NCBI GenBank assembly: GCA_023259055.1 | Contig: JAHFQZ010000004.1 | Coordinates: 124,001-188,000 of the forward strand | DNA length: 64,000 nucleotides | Direction of reading: 5' to 3' | Source: Nitrosomonadales bacterium | GTDB taxonomy: Bacteria > Pseudomonadota > Gammaproteobacteria > Burkholderiales > Gallionellaceae | Shown here: positions 1 to 7,822 of the stretch, in pieces | Layout of the letters: each line of letters opens with the position of its first letter | Numbering within the stretch: the first letter of the stretch is position 1 | The notes under the pieces: generated by a model | Told to the model about the DNA's origin: nothing | The model's database searches: none | The model's input: the letters and a program-made list of their open reading frames with translations, nothing else | Translations under genes and position numbers: made by a program

Positions 1-201
1 GCCAGCGGTGCGGGTGCGTTGGGCGTGCGCCTCGGCATGACGATACCGCAAGGCGGTTTGCCGTTCGACAGGCCGGAACTGGGTGTCGGCGACGATGCCG
101 ATGCCGACTTCATGCAAAGCGCCGTCGGGCTGGTGTGGCGCTCGGTGGTGTTCTGGCTGATCCTGTTACTGCTGATGACGCTGGCGAGTTTGCTGGGCTG
201 A
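1..201 (+). CDS. CobD/CbiB-like adenosylcobinamide-phosphate synthase, C-terminal fragment
   Basis: The reading frame is open from the first base and ends at 201, giving the last 66 residues of a protein whose start lies outside the window. The opening residues (ASGAGALGVRLG) and the later RPELG resemble the C-terminal part of CobD/CbiB, an inner-membrane enzyme that attaches the aminopropanol arm during late cobalamin synthesis. The final 20 or so residues form a hydrophobic segment (SVVFWLILLLLMTLASLL), as expected for the last membrane helix. No other cobalamin gene is visible downstream. The assignment rests on a short fragment, so it is moderately secure. Confidence 0.6.
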   Translation, partial: ASGAGALGVRLGMTIPQGGLPFDRPELGVGDDADADFMQSAVGLVWRSVVFWLILLLLMTLASLLG

Positions 202-220
202 CCTATAGGCAGGCTGGTAC

Positions 221-736
221 ATGAAAGCAATTTTTCTGGTTTTTTTCTGGGCATCGGCAATATCTGCGACTGCGTTTGCGGGCACCCCCGGAGAGGTCGA
301 AATTGGCGGCTATCTTCGCGACGCGACGTTGCATGGGTTTTCCGGCAATACAAAAAAATTCTCTGACTACCGTGGGAAGCCCCTGATCATCAATGTCTGG
401 GCCAGTTGGTGCGGTCCCTGCCGGTCAGAAATGGGTTCGCTGGACCGGCTTGCCCGACGGTATAACGGGAAGCAGTTCAATGTTATCGGCATCTCAACCG
501 ACGACGACGGCAACGATGCTAAGGCATTTATCAGGCAGTCGAAAATCTCGTTTGTTAACTTCCTCGATAGCCATGTGTTACTGGAAAACATGCTGGGCGC
601 CGACACGATTCCATTGACCGTTCTGGTAGATGCCAATGGCCGCGTGCTCGAGAAAGTTCGCGGGGCCTACGAGTGGGATAGCCCGGAAACCATAGGCGCG
701 ATAGAAAAAACGTTTCAGATAAAGCTGCAACGTTGA
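221..736 (+). CDS. Periplasmic TlpA/ResA-type thioredoxin-like protein
   Basis: A 171-residue protein with an N-terminal signal peptide (about residues 1-20, cleavage after AFA) and a thioredoxin fold. The redox motif WCGPC is at residues 63-67, and the conserved cis-proline lies in IPLTVLVD near residue 131. Proteins of this family reduce periplasmic disulfides, often in cytochrome c maturation. It starts 19 bases after the cobD-like gene on the same strand, but no cytochrome maturation genes adjoin it, so the partner is unknown. The next gene converges from the right. Family assignment is firm; the specific substrate is not. Confidence 0.85.
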   Translation: MKAIFLVFFWASAISATAFAGTPGEVEIGGYLRDATLHGFSGNTKKFSDYRGKPLIINVWASWCGPCRSEMGSLDRLARRYNGKQFNVIGISTDDDGNDAKAFIRQSKISFVNFLDSHVLLENMLGADTIPLTVLVDANGRVLEKVRGAYEWDSPETIGAIEKTFQIKLQR

Positions 737-768
737 TTTGGGCAAAACCGGCAACTGGACCTCACGGT

Positions 769-1962
769 CTACGGTGCCGGTGGAATGATTGAGTACACCG
801 CGTTTCGCAGCGCTAGGTCCCGCGGGTCTCCTGTGAGGGCTGTACCCATCCGGTTGGTGATGTATGCGTAGCCGATGCCGGCCTTCGGATCGGCGAAGCC
901 AAGCGAACCGCCTGATCCGGGGAATCCGAACGAGCCCTCGTTTCCGAACGACCACACCGGGCAGTGCTTCATGAAGCCCAGAGAAAACTGCACACCGTCG
1001 CCCATAAAACACTCGTCGTAGAAGCCATGCGCCGCAGGGATTGCCGGTGCCGTCAGCGCCTGCAGCGTTGCCGGGCGGAGCTGCAATTCCCGTCCGCCGG
1101 TCGCGAAAACGCTGTAGGCGTGAGCTATCGCGCGCGCCGTGCCGACGCCCCCGCCGGACGGCACTTCGAAGTTGCGGGCATAGATGTGCTGCTCATCGTG
1201 CGGCAACTGGGAACCGATGAGCGCGCGAGTGATGTTCGAGCGGCGACTGAGCGCAGCGAAAAAAAAGCGGAACCCGAACCCGCGAAGCATCGCGAGCAGG
1301 CTTGGCCTCGTAAGCGTTGCCAGTCTGGAGTTCCGGATCGATTCGGGCAAACGGATGTAGAACTCGAGTCCAAGGGGCGAGGCGATTTCATCCTGAAAGA
1401 ATTGCCCCAGGCTGCGATGATGCGGATCGATGCGGCGCAACAGCTCGCTCTCGTAGTAGCCCAGGGTAATTGCATGATAGGCCTGCCGCGTGCCCGGCTC
1501 CCAGGCTGGCTTCTGGCGTGCAAGGACGGTGGCCAGATGATCAAGGTCGGCCACGAGGCTGCGGTCCCCCTGCTCATCGAAGGTGAACAAGCCCGCCTGA
1601 TGCGCCAGCAGTTGGCGGACGGTGATGGTTTCTTTTCCGTTCTGGGCAAACTCCGTCCAGTATGTGCAGACGCGCTCCTCGTAGTCGAGCAGGCCCCGGG
1701 AGTGGGCGAGTGCGAGAGTCATCGCAGCCAGTCCCTTGGTTGCCGAGTACACGATGACCATGGTGTCCTCTTGCCAAGGCTCACCGGTCGCCTTGTTCCG
1801 TACACCGCCCCACAGGTCGACGACCTTCTCGCCCCGGTGGTACACGCAACAGGCGCCGCCCAGCTCGTTGCGCCGGGAGAAATTTTCGGCGAATGCATCT
1901 CGCACGGCCTCGAAGCCCGAGCTGACATGCCCCTCAATACGGACGCGTTGTGATGCTTTCAT
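769..1962 (-). CDS. Beta-lactamase-fold serine hydrolase (class C / EstB esterase family)
   Basis: A 397-residue protein with the class C beta-lactamase/penicillin-binding fold. The nucleophile motif SATK is at residues 73-76, a tyrosine that could be the catalytic base is near 162 (AYHAITLGYY), and a glycine-rich PGSGG segment lies near the C-terminus. No signal peptide is visible, which favours a cytoplasmic esterase over an antibiotic-hydrolysing enzyme. The start codon overlaps the stop of the upstream membrane-protein gene by four bases (ATGA), so it is the last gene of a leftward operon that also encodes DHFR-like, SRPBCC and VOC proteins. Substrate unknown. Confidence 0.8.
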   Translation of the reverse strand: MKASQRVRIEGHVSSGFEAVRDAFAENFSRRNELGGACCVYHRGEKVVDLWGGVRNKATGEPWQEDTMVIVYSATKGLAAMTLALAHSRGLLDYEERVCTYWTEFAQNGKETITVRQLLAHQAGLFTFDEQGDRSLVADLDHLATVLARQKPAWEPGTRQAYHAITLGYYESELLRRIDPHHRSLGQFFQDEIASPLGLEFYIRLPESIRNSRLATLTRPSLLAMLRGFGFRFFFAALSRRSNITRALIGSQLPHDEQHIYARNFEVPSGGGVGTARAIAHAYSVFATGGRELQLRPATLQALTAPAIPAAHGFYDECFMGDGVQFSLGFMKHCPVWSFGNEGSFGFPGSGGSLGFADPKAGIGYAYITNRMGTALTGDPRDLALRNAVYSIIPPAP

Positions 1963-2606
1963 GTCTGGCTCCCTCCTTTCCGGTCAAGCTCGCGCAAGAG
2001 AGCGATGGACAGCACAACGACCCAGAGCAGGAAGACTCCTATGCAGATGCGCTCCCAAACTCCCACCCACGGCGTGGGCAGATTTGCCTGTATCCGGGGA
2101 GCATCCAGTCCGGTCAGAGCGCCAAAGGTGAGGGTGATCACCATGGTCGCGATGGAGTAAATGCGGAACCGCTTTCCGAATGCAGTCGCCCCGAAACCAA
2201 GCGCGAGCAGATAGAGGAGCACTGTCATTGCCGAAAGAACGAGGTGCAGCGTATCGGACAGCGTTGCGCCGCCCGCTGCCAGAACCTCACGCTGGTGCAT
2301 CGGAGCAAAGGGCCAGAGAAAGCCCAGTACCCCGTAGGCGAGCATCAAGCCGCCCACGACGCGCAGGGGGCGGTTTCGTCCTGCCGACATCCAGACGCCC
2401 CATGCGAAGGCGAATATGAGAATTTCGTAAACGATGCCAAGCTGCCCCCATATCTGTCCCGTCGGAGCGTCGATCGCGGACAGCTCGCTGGGCGTTCGGG
2501 ACGTGGAGCTGTAGCCTTCGTACAACATCGGTATAAAGACGTTCATGGCGGTGAAGAACAACGAAGAAATAATACCGCAGACGAGCAAGACCTTTCGCAC
2601 CATCAT
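1959..2606 (-). CDS. DUF998-like integral membrane protein
   Basis: A 215-residue protein of hydrophobic helices separated by short loops, about six membrane segments, resembling the DUF998 family, which has no assigned reaction. It begins with two consecutive Met codons preceded by GGAGGTGA, a strong ribosome-binding site. It sits in the leftward accessory operon, overlaps the downstream hydrolase gene by four bases and follows the 129-residue membrane protein. Its role cannot be deduced from the sequence; the family name is a recognition by pattern and could be wrong. Confidence 0.65.
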   Translation of the reverse strand: MMVRKVLLVCGIISSLFFTAMNVFIPMLYEGYSSTSRTPSELSAIDAPTGQIWGQLGIVYEILIFAFAWGVWMSAGRNRPLRVVGGLMLAYGVLGFLWPFAPMHQREVLAAGGATLSDTLHLVLSAMTVLLYLLALGFGATAFGKRFRIYSIATMVITLTFGALTGLDAPRIQANLPTPWVGVWERICIGVFLLWVVVLSIALLRELDRKGGSQT

Positions 2607-2671
2607 TCACCTCCTTTGACTTCGGGTGGCTCGATTACGCGAGCGCTGCACGAGTGAGACAATCCGTTCAT

Positions 2672-3061
2672 CTATCTTCCCCGGGCAAAACGGAAAAACA
2701 CGTACGGACCGATCAACACCCACAATGGAATGAATATCCAGACCTGTCCCGCAAACACATTGTAAGTGTGCAAGAGCGTGGTCCAGGAATCACCCCCGAA
2801 TCGTCCCATTCCAAATTCGAATGCCTCCGTCATCAGAAACCACATTCCGCCAATGACCCAAGCTTGGGATGCCGACCTCAGGGGCCAGACAGCAGCGAGG
2901 AACCGGAAGTAGCCCGCAAACAGGGCAATAAGAATGACGGTAGATATCTGGTGAGCCGGGAGGTCGCCAACATACGGCTTGTAGGCAAAATCGCGAATGC
3001 CTCCGTTGATGATCGCGAGCATCATCATGCCGAACCATGCAAGGAAGTATTTCAGGATCAT
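2672..3061 (-). CDS. Small integral membrane protein of unknown function
   Basis: A 129-residue hydrophobic protein with about four membrane segments and no motif that I recognise. The reading frame is open further upstream, but the ATG at 3061 is preceded by AAAGGA at a plausible distance and opens directly into the first membrane segment (MILKYFLAWFGMMMLAI), so I prefer it. It lies in the leftward accessory operon between the DHFR-like gene and the DUF998-like gene. The context of small-molecule-type enzymes and membrane proteins gives no clear function. Confidence 0.6.
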   Translation of the reverse strand: MILKYFLAWFGMMMLAIINGGIRDFAYKPYVGDLPAHQISTVILIALFAGYFRFLAAVWPLRSASQAWVIGGMWFLMTEAFEFGMGRFGGDSWTTLLHTYNVFAGQVWIFIPLWVLIGPYVFFRFARGR

Positions 3062-3133
3062 GTTCGAGATATCCTTTGTCGATTGGTAAAAGCCATGATC
3101 GTGCCGGAGGTCAGGTAGCACACCAGGACTAAG

Positions 3134-3778
3134 TTAGCGCTTGCGCAGAAAAACATGGGCGGCACGTTCGCCCGGAACGTACTTCTCGCACTCATAGCCC
3201 AAAGCATGCGTATCGATCCCGTTGAAGAGATGCTCCCCGGTGCCGAGCAACACCGGACTAATAGCGAGATGCAGCTCGTCGATCAGGCCCGCACGCAGAT
3301 ACTGCCGAACGGTGGATACGCCGCCACCAAGGCGGACGTCACGGCCGCCTGCGGCAGCGGTCGCCTGCTCCAAAGCGGCGTGTATGCCCTCCGTGACGAA
3401 GCGAAACTCCGTGCCTCCCGCCATCCTGAACGGCGTACGCGGATAGTGCGTCAGCACGAAGACGGGTGTGTGGTACGGCGGCTCGTCGCCCCACCAGCCT
3501 TTCCAGTTTTCGTCCGGCCACGGGCCGCGAACGGGGCCGAACATGTTGCGCCCGAGAATCCAGGCGCCGATGCCGGCAAAGCCTTGCTCTGCCATATCGT
3601 TATCAACCCCTGTCTCTCCGCCGTCCTGGCCATGCATCCTTTGCCACTCGCGCGTGTGGAAGACCCACTCCATCAGCTCAGTTCCCCTGACGCCGAGCGG
3701 GTTTTTGAGATCCTGGCTCGGCCCGGCGCCGTAACCGTCGATCGAGACCGAAAAACTACGGACGAGCAGCTTCGACAT
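3134..3778 (-). CDS. Dihydrofolate-reductase-family (RibD C-terminal-like) protein
   Basis: A 214-residue protein of the RibD_C/DHFR-like family, which binds NADPH and in other members reduces folate or riboflavin intermediates. Recognisable parts are SFSVSIDGYGAG near the N-terminus, GRNMFGP in the middle and the glycine-rich GGGVSTVRQYL near the cofactor-binding region. The start at 3778 is chosen because AGGAGG lies six bases upstream; the longer frame back to 3811 adds a basic unlikely N-terminus. Stand-alone proteins of this type are common beside SRPBCC and VOC genes, as here, and usually have no known substrate. It is not a housekeeping folA. Confidence 0.8.
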   Translation of the reverse strand: MSKLLVRSFSVSIDGYGAGPSQDLKNPLGVRGTELMEWVFHTREWQRMHGQDGGETGVDNDMAEQGFAGIGAWILGRNMFGPVRGPWPDENWKGWWGDEPPYHTPVFVLTHYPRTPFRMAGGTEFRFVTEGIHAALEQATAAAGGRDVRLGGGVSTVRQYLRAGLIDELHLAISPVLLGTGEHLFNGIDTHALGYECEKYVPGERAAHVFLRKR

Positions 3779-3820
3779 GGCATTCCTCCTTCGTGGTGGG
3801 ATCCGGGGCATTCACCGGAA

Positions 3821-4264
3821 TCATCCCGGAATCTCAGCCTCGACGAGCAGCGCCAGCAGCGTGAGAGATTCCTGCCAGCCGAGGTAGCATGCCTCTTTCG
3901 GGATCGCTTCCGGGATTTTCTCCTGCACGACACTCAATTCGGCACCAACCGGCACGTGCCTGATCGAAATGGTCGTGTGCATTTCCCCGGGCAGATTGGG
4001 GTCGTCGAACCTGTCGGTATGGCGGATGCGCTCATTCGGAACCAGCTCGAGATACTCGCCGCCGAAAGAGTCGTTTTGTCCCGTAGAAAAGTTCGTGAAC
4101 GACATCCTGTAGGTGCCGCCGACCCTGGCTTCCAGTTGGTGAATCTGGCAAGTGAAACCGTTCGGCGGAAGCCATTTAACCAAGGCGTTGGGATCGAGAA
4201 ATGCCCGATAAACCCTTTCGGGCGTGGCACGGAAAATACGATGCAGCTTGACGACATTAGACAT
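3821..4264 (-). CDS. SRPBCC / AHSA1-like domain protein
   Basis: A 147-residue protein of the START-like SRPBCC superfamily (activator of Hsp90 ATPase homologue 1 type). The signature is visible in RIFRATPERVYRAFLDP and in LVKWLPPNGF, followed by the GGTYRMSFT strand and the EYLELVPNERI strand. Such proteins have a deep hydrophobic ligand cavity, and their ligands are mostly unknown. The start at 4264 is preceded by AAGGAAAA; the longer frame would overlap the upstream VOC gene and adds a non-homologous segment. It lies 55 bases downstream of the VOC gene in the leftward operon. Confidence 0.85.
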   Translation of the reverse strand: MSNVVKLHRIFRATPERVYRAFLDPNALVKWLPPNGFTCQIHQLEARVGGTYRMSFTNFSTGQNDSFGGEYLELVPNERIRHTDRFDDPNLPGEMHTTISIRHVPVGAELSVVQEKIPEAIPKEACYLGWQESLTLLALLVEAEIPG

Positions 4265-4319
4265 GATCGTTTTCCTTTCTGTGATTGAAGTTGGACTCCT
4301 GATGTATTGCAGCTGAATT

Positions 4320-4700
4320 TCACTTGGCCGTCGGGTCGCCTTGGATGATTCCGAAGCGAAGACCGCCGGGCTCCGCGCAAGTGGCATACCACCCGATGCC
4401 GGGGATCGGCATTCTTGGCTCGATTACGCGTCCGCCGCCGGCCATGACCTTGGCAATGGTCTCGTCGAGATTGGCGACCGGCACGGTAAGCTGAGTCACC
4501 GACATTCCGCCCGCGATCGGCGCGTCTTTCACTGCCCCGATCCCTCCATCGATTCCCGTTTCGCTTTCAGGGCCCGCTTGTATCCGGTAATACTCGTAGG
4601 GCATCGGGAATCGCTCGAACCGCCACCCGAAAATCTCTTCGAAGAACTTTCGTGCTTTACCGACATCGTGGACCGTAAGGTCGAAGTAAGTTGGTTTCAT
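4320..4700 (-). CDS. VOC superfamily (glyoxalase/bleomycin-resistance fold) protein
   Basis: A 126-residue single vicinal-oxygen-chelate protein. It starts MKPTYFDLTVHDVGKA, has the typical FFEEIFGWRFER helix-strand element, and ends in a strand containing GGLRFGI. Members are metal-dependent isomerases, dioxygenases or binding proteins. The first gene of the intact leftward cluster, it begins 30 bases after a relic of a Ku gene read in the same direction. The substrate cannot be inferred. Confidence 0.85.
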   Translation of the reverse strand: MKPTYFDLTVHDVGKARKFFEEIFGWRFERFPMPYEYYRIQAGPESETGIDGGIGAVKDAPIAGGMSVTQLTVPVANLDETIAKVMAGGGRVIEPRMPIPGIGWYATCAEPGGLRFGIIQGDPTAK

Positions 4701-4730
4701 ATTTGCGTCCTCATATTAGTTTGCCCGGTA

Positions 4731-4880
4731 CTACCTGCTGCGTGGCTTCCCCTTGGTCGGATGACGCGCTGGTTTGGATGCCTGGTCAGGGGTATGGGGC
4801 CGGCGTCCTTGCAGGCGTTCCTTGAGCACCTGCATCAGATCGATCACGTTGCTTTCGGCTTCGTCCGGCGTGCGGCCACA
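4731..4880 (-). pseudogene. Truncated C-terminus of a bacterial Ku (NHEJ) gene
   Basis: On the minus strand, from 4880 down to the TAG at 4731-4733, an open frame encodes a run containing NVIDLMQVLKERLQG followed by a basic, Lys/Pro/Arg-rich tail. This is the layout of the C-terminus of bacterial Ku, the DNA-end-binding protein of non-homologous end joining (a NVVDLM-like helix and then a basic extension). An in-frame TAA at 4881-4883 cuts off everything upstream, and the core Ku fold is absent from the window. No ligD is visible. Identification rests on about 49 residues, so moderate confidence. Confidence 0.55.
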
Positions 4881-5109
4881 TTATTGAACCATACTGTCCG
4901 CTCTCTGTATATAAGGAAAATTATGAGTTGAAGTTGTTGTCTATGTCGACTGAAAGGGCAGGGTGACGCGGCTCGATAACGCTATCATTCGTCCTGATTA
5001 ACCCGCCTGCGTGTGTTGTTGGGGATTTAACCCCTCGCAACCATTTCAGTTAACATTAAACTTTGCTCGGAGCCTGATTGCCAAAAGCATCTTCTCAAAA
5101 GCATAGATT

Positions 5110-5349
5110 ATGGCAAAGCGATTTCCAATAAACCCTCATCATCCAGAGCGCATTTGCTGGGGATGTGACAAATATTGCCCGGCAAGCTCCATGGCGTGCG
5201 GAAACGGCTCCGACAGGACGCAGCATCCCGCCGAGATCTTCGGGCTTGACTGGTTGGAGTGGGAAATTTCCAATGCGAGTCAAGATGCTAACTCTTCCGT
5301 GGAACCGGAAAGCTCATCAGATGCCTGCACCGTGAAAGACTACGGTTAA
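5110..5349 (+). CDS. DUF3079 domain protein
   Basis: A 79-residue cytoplasmic protein. Its first 50 residues carry the DUF3079 pattern: MAKRFPINPHHPERICWGC, then a second cysteine pair-like segment (KYCPASSMACGNGSDRTQH) and FGLDWLEWE. The cysteine and histidine spacing suggests a possible metal site, but this is inference. The C-terminal 25 residues are polar and probably disordered. It stands alone, flanked by the Ku relic and a convergent arsD-like gene. Confidence 0.75.
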   Translation: MAKRFPINPHHPERICWGCDKYCPASSMACGNGSDRTQHPAEIFGLDWLEWEISNASQDANSSVEPESSSDACTVKDYG

Positions 5350-5391
5350 TCCGGGAAATCAGAAACCACCGCGTAAGCAGTATATTTTGTG

Positions 5392-5730
5392 TCAGAGCCA
5401 AGGCGTGCAGGGGCACGCCACTGCTTTGACGGGCGAGAGCTCCTCGGGCGTCGCTGTAATGCCGAGGCTCTGTGCCAGTTGCTGGCGAGAGGGATATATG
5501 CCGGTTGAGACAATGTGGCCATCGACGATGATCACGGGTAGCCGATCCATCCCGGATTCCATTTCCTTGACCACCGCCGGATTGGCGGTGAAGGCCTGCG
5601 GTTCCTTGCCGAGGTTGTGGCGCGAGACCATTACACCATGCTTTTCAATCCATTTCAGATCGGCCGCGAACTGGACGAGCACGGGATCGAAGCAGGATAT
5701 CGCGGGATCAAACACTGCAAGGGTTTTCAT
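5392..5730 (-). CDS. ArsD-like arsenic metallochaperone with reduced cysteine set
   Basis: A 112-residue protein with the ArsD thioredoxin-like layout: MKTLAVFDPAISC, FAADLKWIEKHGV, then RHNLGKEPQAFTANPAVV and LPVIIVDGHIVSTGIYPSR. ArsD hands As(III) to the ArsA ATPase through the cysteine pair 12/13 and Cys18. Here only one cysteine (Cys13) remains in that region, and a C-terminal Cys-Pro-Cys (106-108) is present. No arsA, arsB or arsR adjoins. It may be a degenerate or repurposed ArsD relative. A perfect 21-nt palindrome lies 38 bases upstream. Confidence 0.75.
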   Translation of the reverse strand: MKTLAVFDPAISCFDPVLVQFAADLKWIEKHGVMVSRHNLGKEPQAFTANPAVVKEMESGMDRLPVIIVDGHIVSTGIYPSRQQLAQSLGITATPEELSPVKAVACPCTPWL

Positions 5731-5767
5731 GTTGGTTTCATTTTACATCGAAGGGTGCCGCAAATAA

Positions 5768-5788
5768 GTAAGCATCGTCGATGCTTAC
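5768..5788. promoter_or_regulatory. Perfect 21-nt palindrome upstream of arsD-like gene
   Basis: The sequence GTAAGCATCG, one central base, and CGATGCTTAC form a perfect 10-bp dyad. It lies 38 bases upstream of the arsD-like start, on that gene's leading side. Size and position suit a dimeric repressor's operator, but no regulator gene is adjacent. It could equally be a transcribed hairpin. I see no clear -35/-10 pair around it. Confidence 0.35.
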
Positions 5789-5925
5789 GTAAAGTATCCC
5801 GAAGCTGACCCCATTTCTCTCTGCTCACACTCGGATATTGTGCCTGCGTCAGCCCCAGTGCCAAATCGGATAAACAATACATGTGAGAAGTAACGGGCAT
5901 GGTTATCCATTCCAAGATGATAATA

Positions 5926-6576
5926 CTAGCTTCCGCCGCGAGATCTCATTCTCTTATTTGCTTCTCGAGTCCCAGCGATACCTTCATCAACTTTTCGTTT
6001 TTCATGTGCATCCCCCAACTTTTTTTCACCTTGCGAAAGCGAGATCCAACCACCAGTAAAACCAGAGCCAACACTACTCTTTGATTTTTCACGAGATCGC
6101 TCCAACTTGTTTAGTTTATTTATTAATTGTATTCCTCGATTTAATTTGGCTTGCTTTCTAATCGCATCTTCTTTGCTTATTAAAGGTACAACTTGAGAAT
6201 GTTCTGATGTTGATTTTGATTTTGATTTTCTTGGTTTAGCGTTGGACTCAGCTTGCCATTGCTTGAGTGTTTCTTGAGCTTGTTTTTGTCTAGCCGATGA
6301 CGCAGCTTGGAGAGATGCTTGGTTATTTGTATTGCTATCGCCATTGCTTATGACATTTACGTTCGCCCCTTGATATTTGTTCTGACCTGACGGTATTTCA
6401 ACAACAAAAAGAACGCCATCTCGTTTGAGTTTATGTTTTATTTTGTTTTTTGAGATTTGCTTTGCATACGCACAAGCCTCTGCATAAGAGCCAAACGAAT
6501 GTGAAGTCATGGAACAAGTTGCCTCATCAATACTATGCGGATCATTCTGCTCCAACAAATTGGGGACTTCTCCCAT
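5926..6576 (-). CDS. Hypothetical protein, polar and basic, unrecognised
   Basis: A 216-residue protein that I do not recognise. The N-terminal 60 residues form a small mixed domain (SFGSYAEACAYAKQIS, then GVLFVVEIPSG) that looks like a compact alpha/beta fold; the rest is Lys/Arg/Ser/Gln-rich and probably disordered or coiled coil. The frame is open to 6684 with a TTG, but the ATG at 6576 has GGGGA upstream. The DNA is clearly more AT-rich than the surroundings, as in the next two genes, suggesting transfer. No mobile-element gene is attached. Confidence 0.5.
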   Translation of the reverse strand: MGEVPNLLEQNDPHSIDEATCSMTSHSFGSYAEACAYAKQISKNKIKHKLKRDGVLFVVEIPSGQNKYQGANVNVISNGDSNTNNQASLQAASSARQKQAQETLKQWQAESNAKPRKSKSKSTSEHSQVVPLISKEDAIRKQAKLNRGIQLINKLNKLERSREKSKSSVGSGFTGGWISLSQGEKKLGDAHEKRKVDEGIAGTREANKRMRSRGGS

Positions 6577-6857
6577 GATCTGAATTTCCCCACGATTAAA
6601 TTGATTAGTGCGATTTGAAAGATGGTATGGCCAGCATCTGGCATCTTGCCGTCGTTCGCGAAGTTCTGCTTTCCGGCGGCTCAACTATCTTTTGAGCGTT
6701 CTATCACAAAGAGTATTCGAGTCGATTTATTTTTTAATCATGCCATCCTCCTTCAAAAACAATTTGACCTCGGCACCTTTTAACTACTGCCCTAATCGTC
6801 TACTGCCGAACAAAGCAGCTACCATCCAACTTTTAATTTGAATTGCATGAAAATTCA

Positions 6858-7136
6858 TTATTTGCATGCAAACTGAATTTCAGCCGATGCTGGCGAAAAT
6901 GGATAAGTATCTTTAGATGTCGAGCTTATCTGTTCAAAGTTTTTCCCCTTGCTTTTGCAAAATTCAATTGCTTCTTTATACAGCCTTGCTTTTAAGACAC
7001 TACCTGAGCGTTCAAATGAGCTCTGATCACTACTCATATATGTGTTGTCCCCAATCTGAAGAACGCTCGTACTAGTGGATGCACATCCTACAATGGCAAA
7101 AGCTATGGCAGCAAAAATAATATGTGTTTTAGTCAT
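6858..7136 (-). CDS. Small outer-membrane-type lipoprotein, unknown function
   Basis: A 92-residue protein with a lipoprotein signal peptide: hydrophobic residues 5-16, lipobox IVGC, and probable lipidation at Cys18, followed by Ala-Ser rather than Asp, which favours the outer membrane. A second part (RLYKEAIEFCKSKGKNFEQI) looks like a short helix-strand domain with cysteines near both ends. The ribosome-binding sequence AAGGGGA precedes the ATG. It sits in the AT-rich segment between two other unrecognised leftward genes. The short conserved-looking domain may bind a small ligand, but there is no basis for a name. Confidence 0.65.
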   Translation of the reverse strand: MTKTHIIFAAIAFAIVGCASTSTSVLQIGDNTYMSSDQSSFERSGSVLKARLYKEAIEFCKSKGKNFEQISSTSKDTYPFSPASAEIQFACK

Positions 7137-7208
7137 GCTGGTTCCCCTTGTTGATTAATTGAAGGATTAGTTTAGAACTCTATCTTTAAATCTTTGGTAG
7201 GCATAACC

Positions 7209-7652
7209 TCAAAGAAGCTTAGCGCTTGCTGATGCCCAGACACTGAGCACAGTAAAAAATACTCCCACACTAAAAGTTCCAAGCTGCCACCAGAATAAAT
7301 ACCAAGTGCTTTTTCCAAGCTTCCTATAAAGAATTTGGTACTGTTCAATGTCTTTCTCAAGAGCGCCCTCTTCTCTTTTTCTGGCTGCTTTTGTGGTTGC
7401 ACGAAAATCCCTCAAACGGTTGATCACCACCAAAACACCTAAAATGATGGAAGCAAAGAGCAGAAACAGTGACAATGAAAATGAACACTTCTGCCATGAA
7501 ACTGGTTTGAATTTATCACTAAGCAGGAGAGTAACTTGAAAACCTAGTGTGGCAACTGAAAAACTAAGAATCAAGTTAATTGCATATGTGAGCTGACCAA
7601 TCGTGATTGATTGCCAACGTACAAAGCTTCCTTTTGGGTCTTCCACAGTCAT
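7209..7652 (-). CDS. Hypothetical four-helix membrane protein
   Basis: A 147-residue protein with two membrane helices in its first half (ITIGQLTYAINLILSFSVAT and FSLSLFLLFASIILGVLVV), a charged cytoplasmic coiled-coil-like loop (residues about 80-110, rich in Arg, Lys and Glu) and a final membrane segment near the C-terminus (WWQLGTFSVGVFFTVLSVW). I do not recognise the family. It is the first of three leftward genes in the AT-rich segment, transcribed away from srkA. Helical membrane proteins with a central charged loop occur in some defence and stress loci, but nothing here supports that specifically. Confidence 0.55.
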   Translation of the reverse strand: MTVEDPKGSFVRWQSITIGQLTYAINLILSFSVATLGFQVTLLLSDKFKPVSWQKCSFSLSLFLLFASIILGVLVVINRLRDFRATTKAARKREEGALEKDIEQYQILYRKLGKSTWYLFWWQLGTFSVGVFFTVLSVWASASAKLL

Positions 7653-7822
7653 ACAACCTTCTAAGCTTTTTGCCCACGTTCAAGCAACACGGGGGATTAC
7701 GTATACATGAGGACGCACACTACCAACAAACCCCCACATTAACAATACGACAAAAGGACTATGCATCTCGCAATCGACCGTGCCGACTTATGTGCCGGGC
7801 TGGCTTGCCGTACAATCCGCCC

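Noticed and set aside
964..1953. Long rightward open frame opposite the serine hydrolase gene
   Set aside because: It is antisense to a gene with clear SATK and Tyr motifs, and its product has no family features and low-complexity composition.
3155..4288. Rightward open frame of 377 codons opposite the DHFR-like and SRPBCC genes
   Set aside because: It covers two convincing leftward genes, has no domain pattern and is explained by high GC at third positions.
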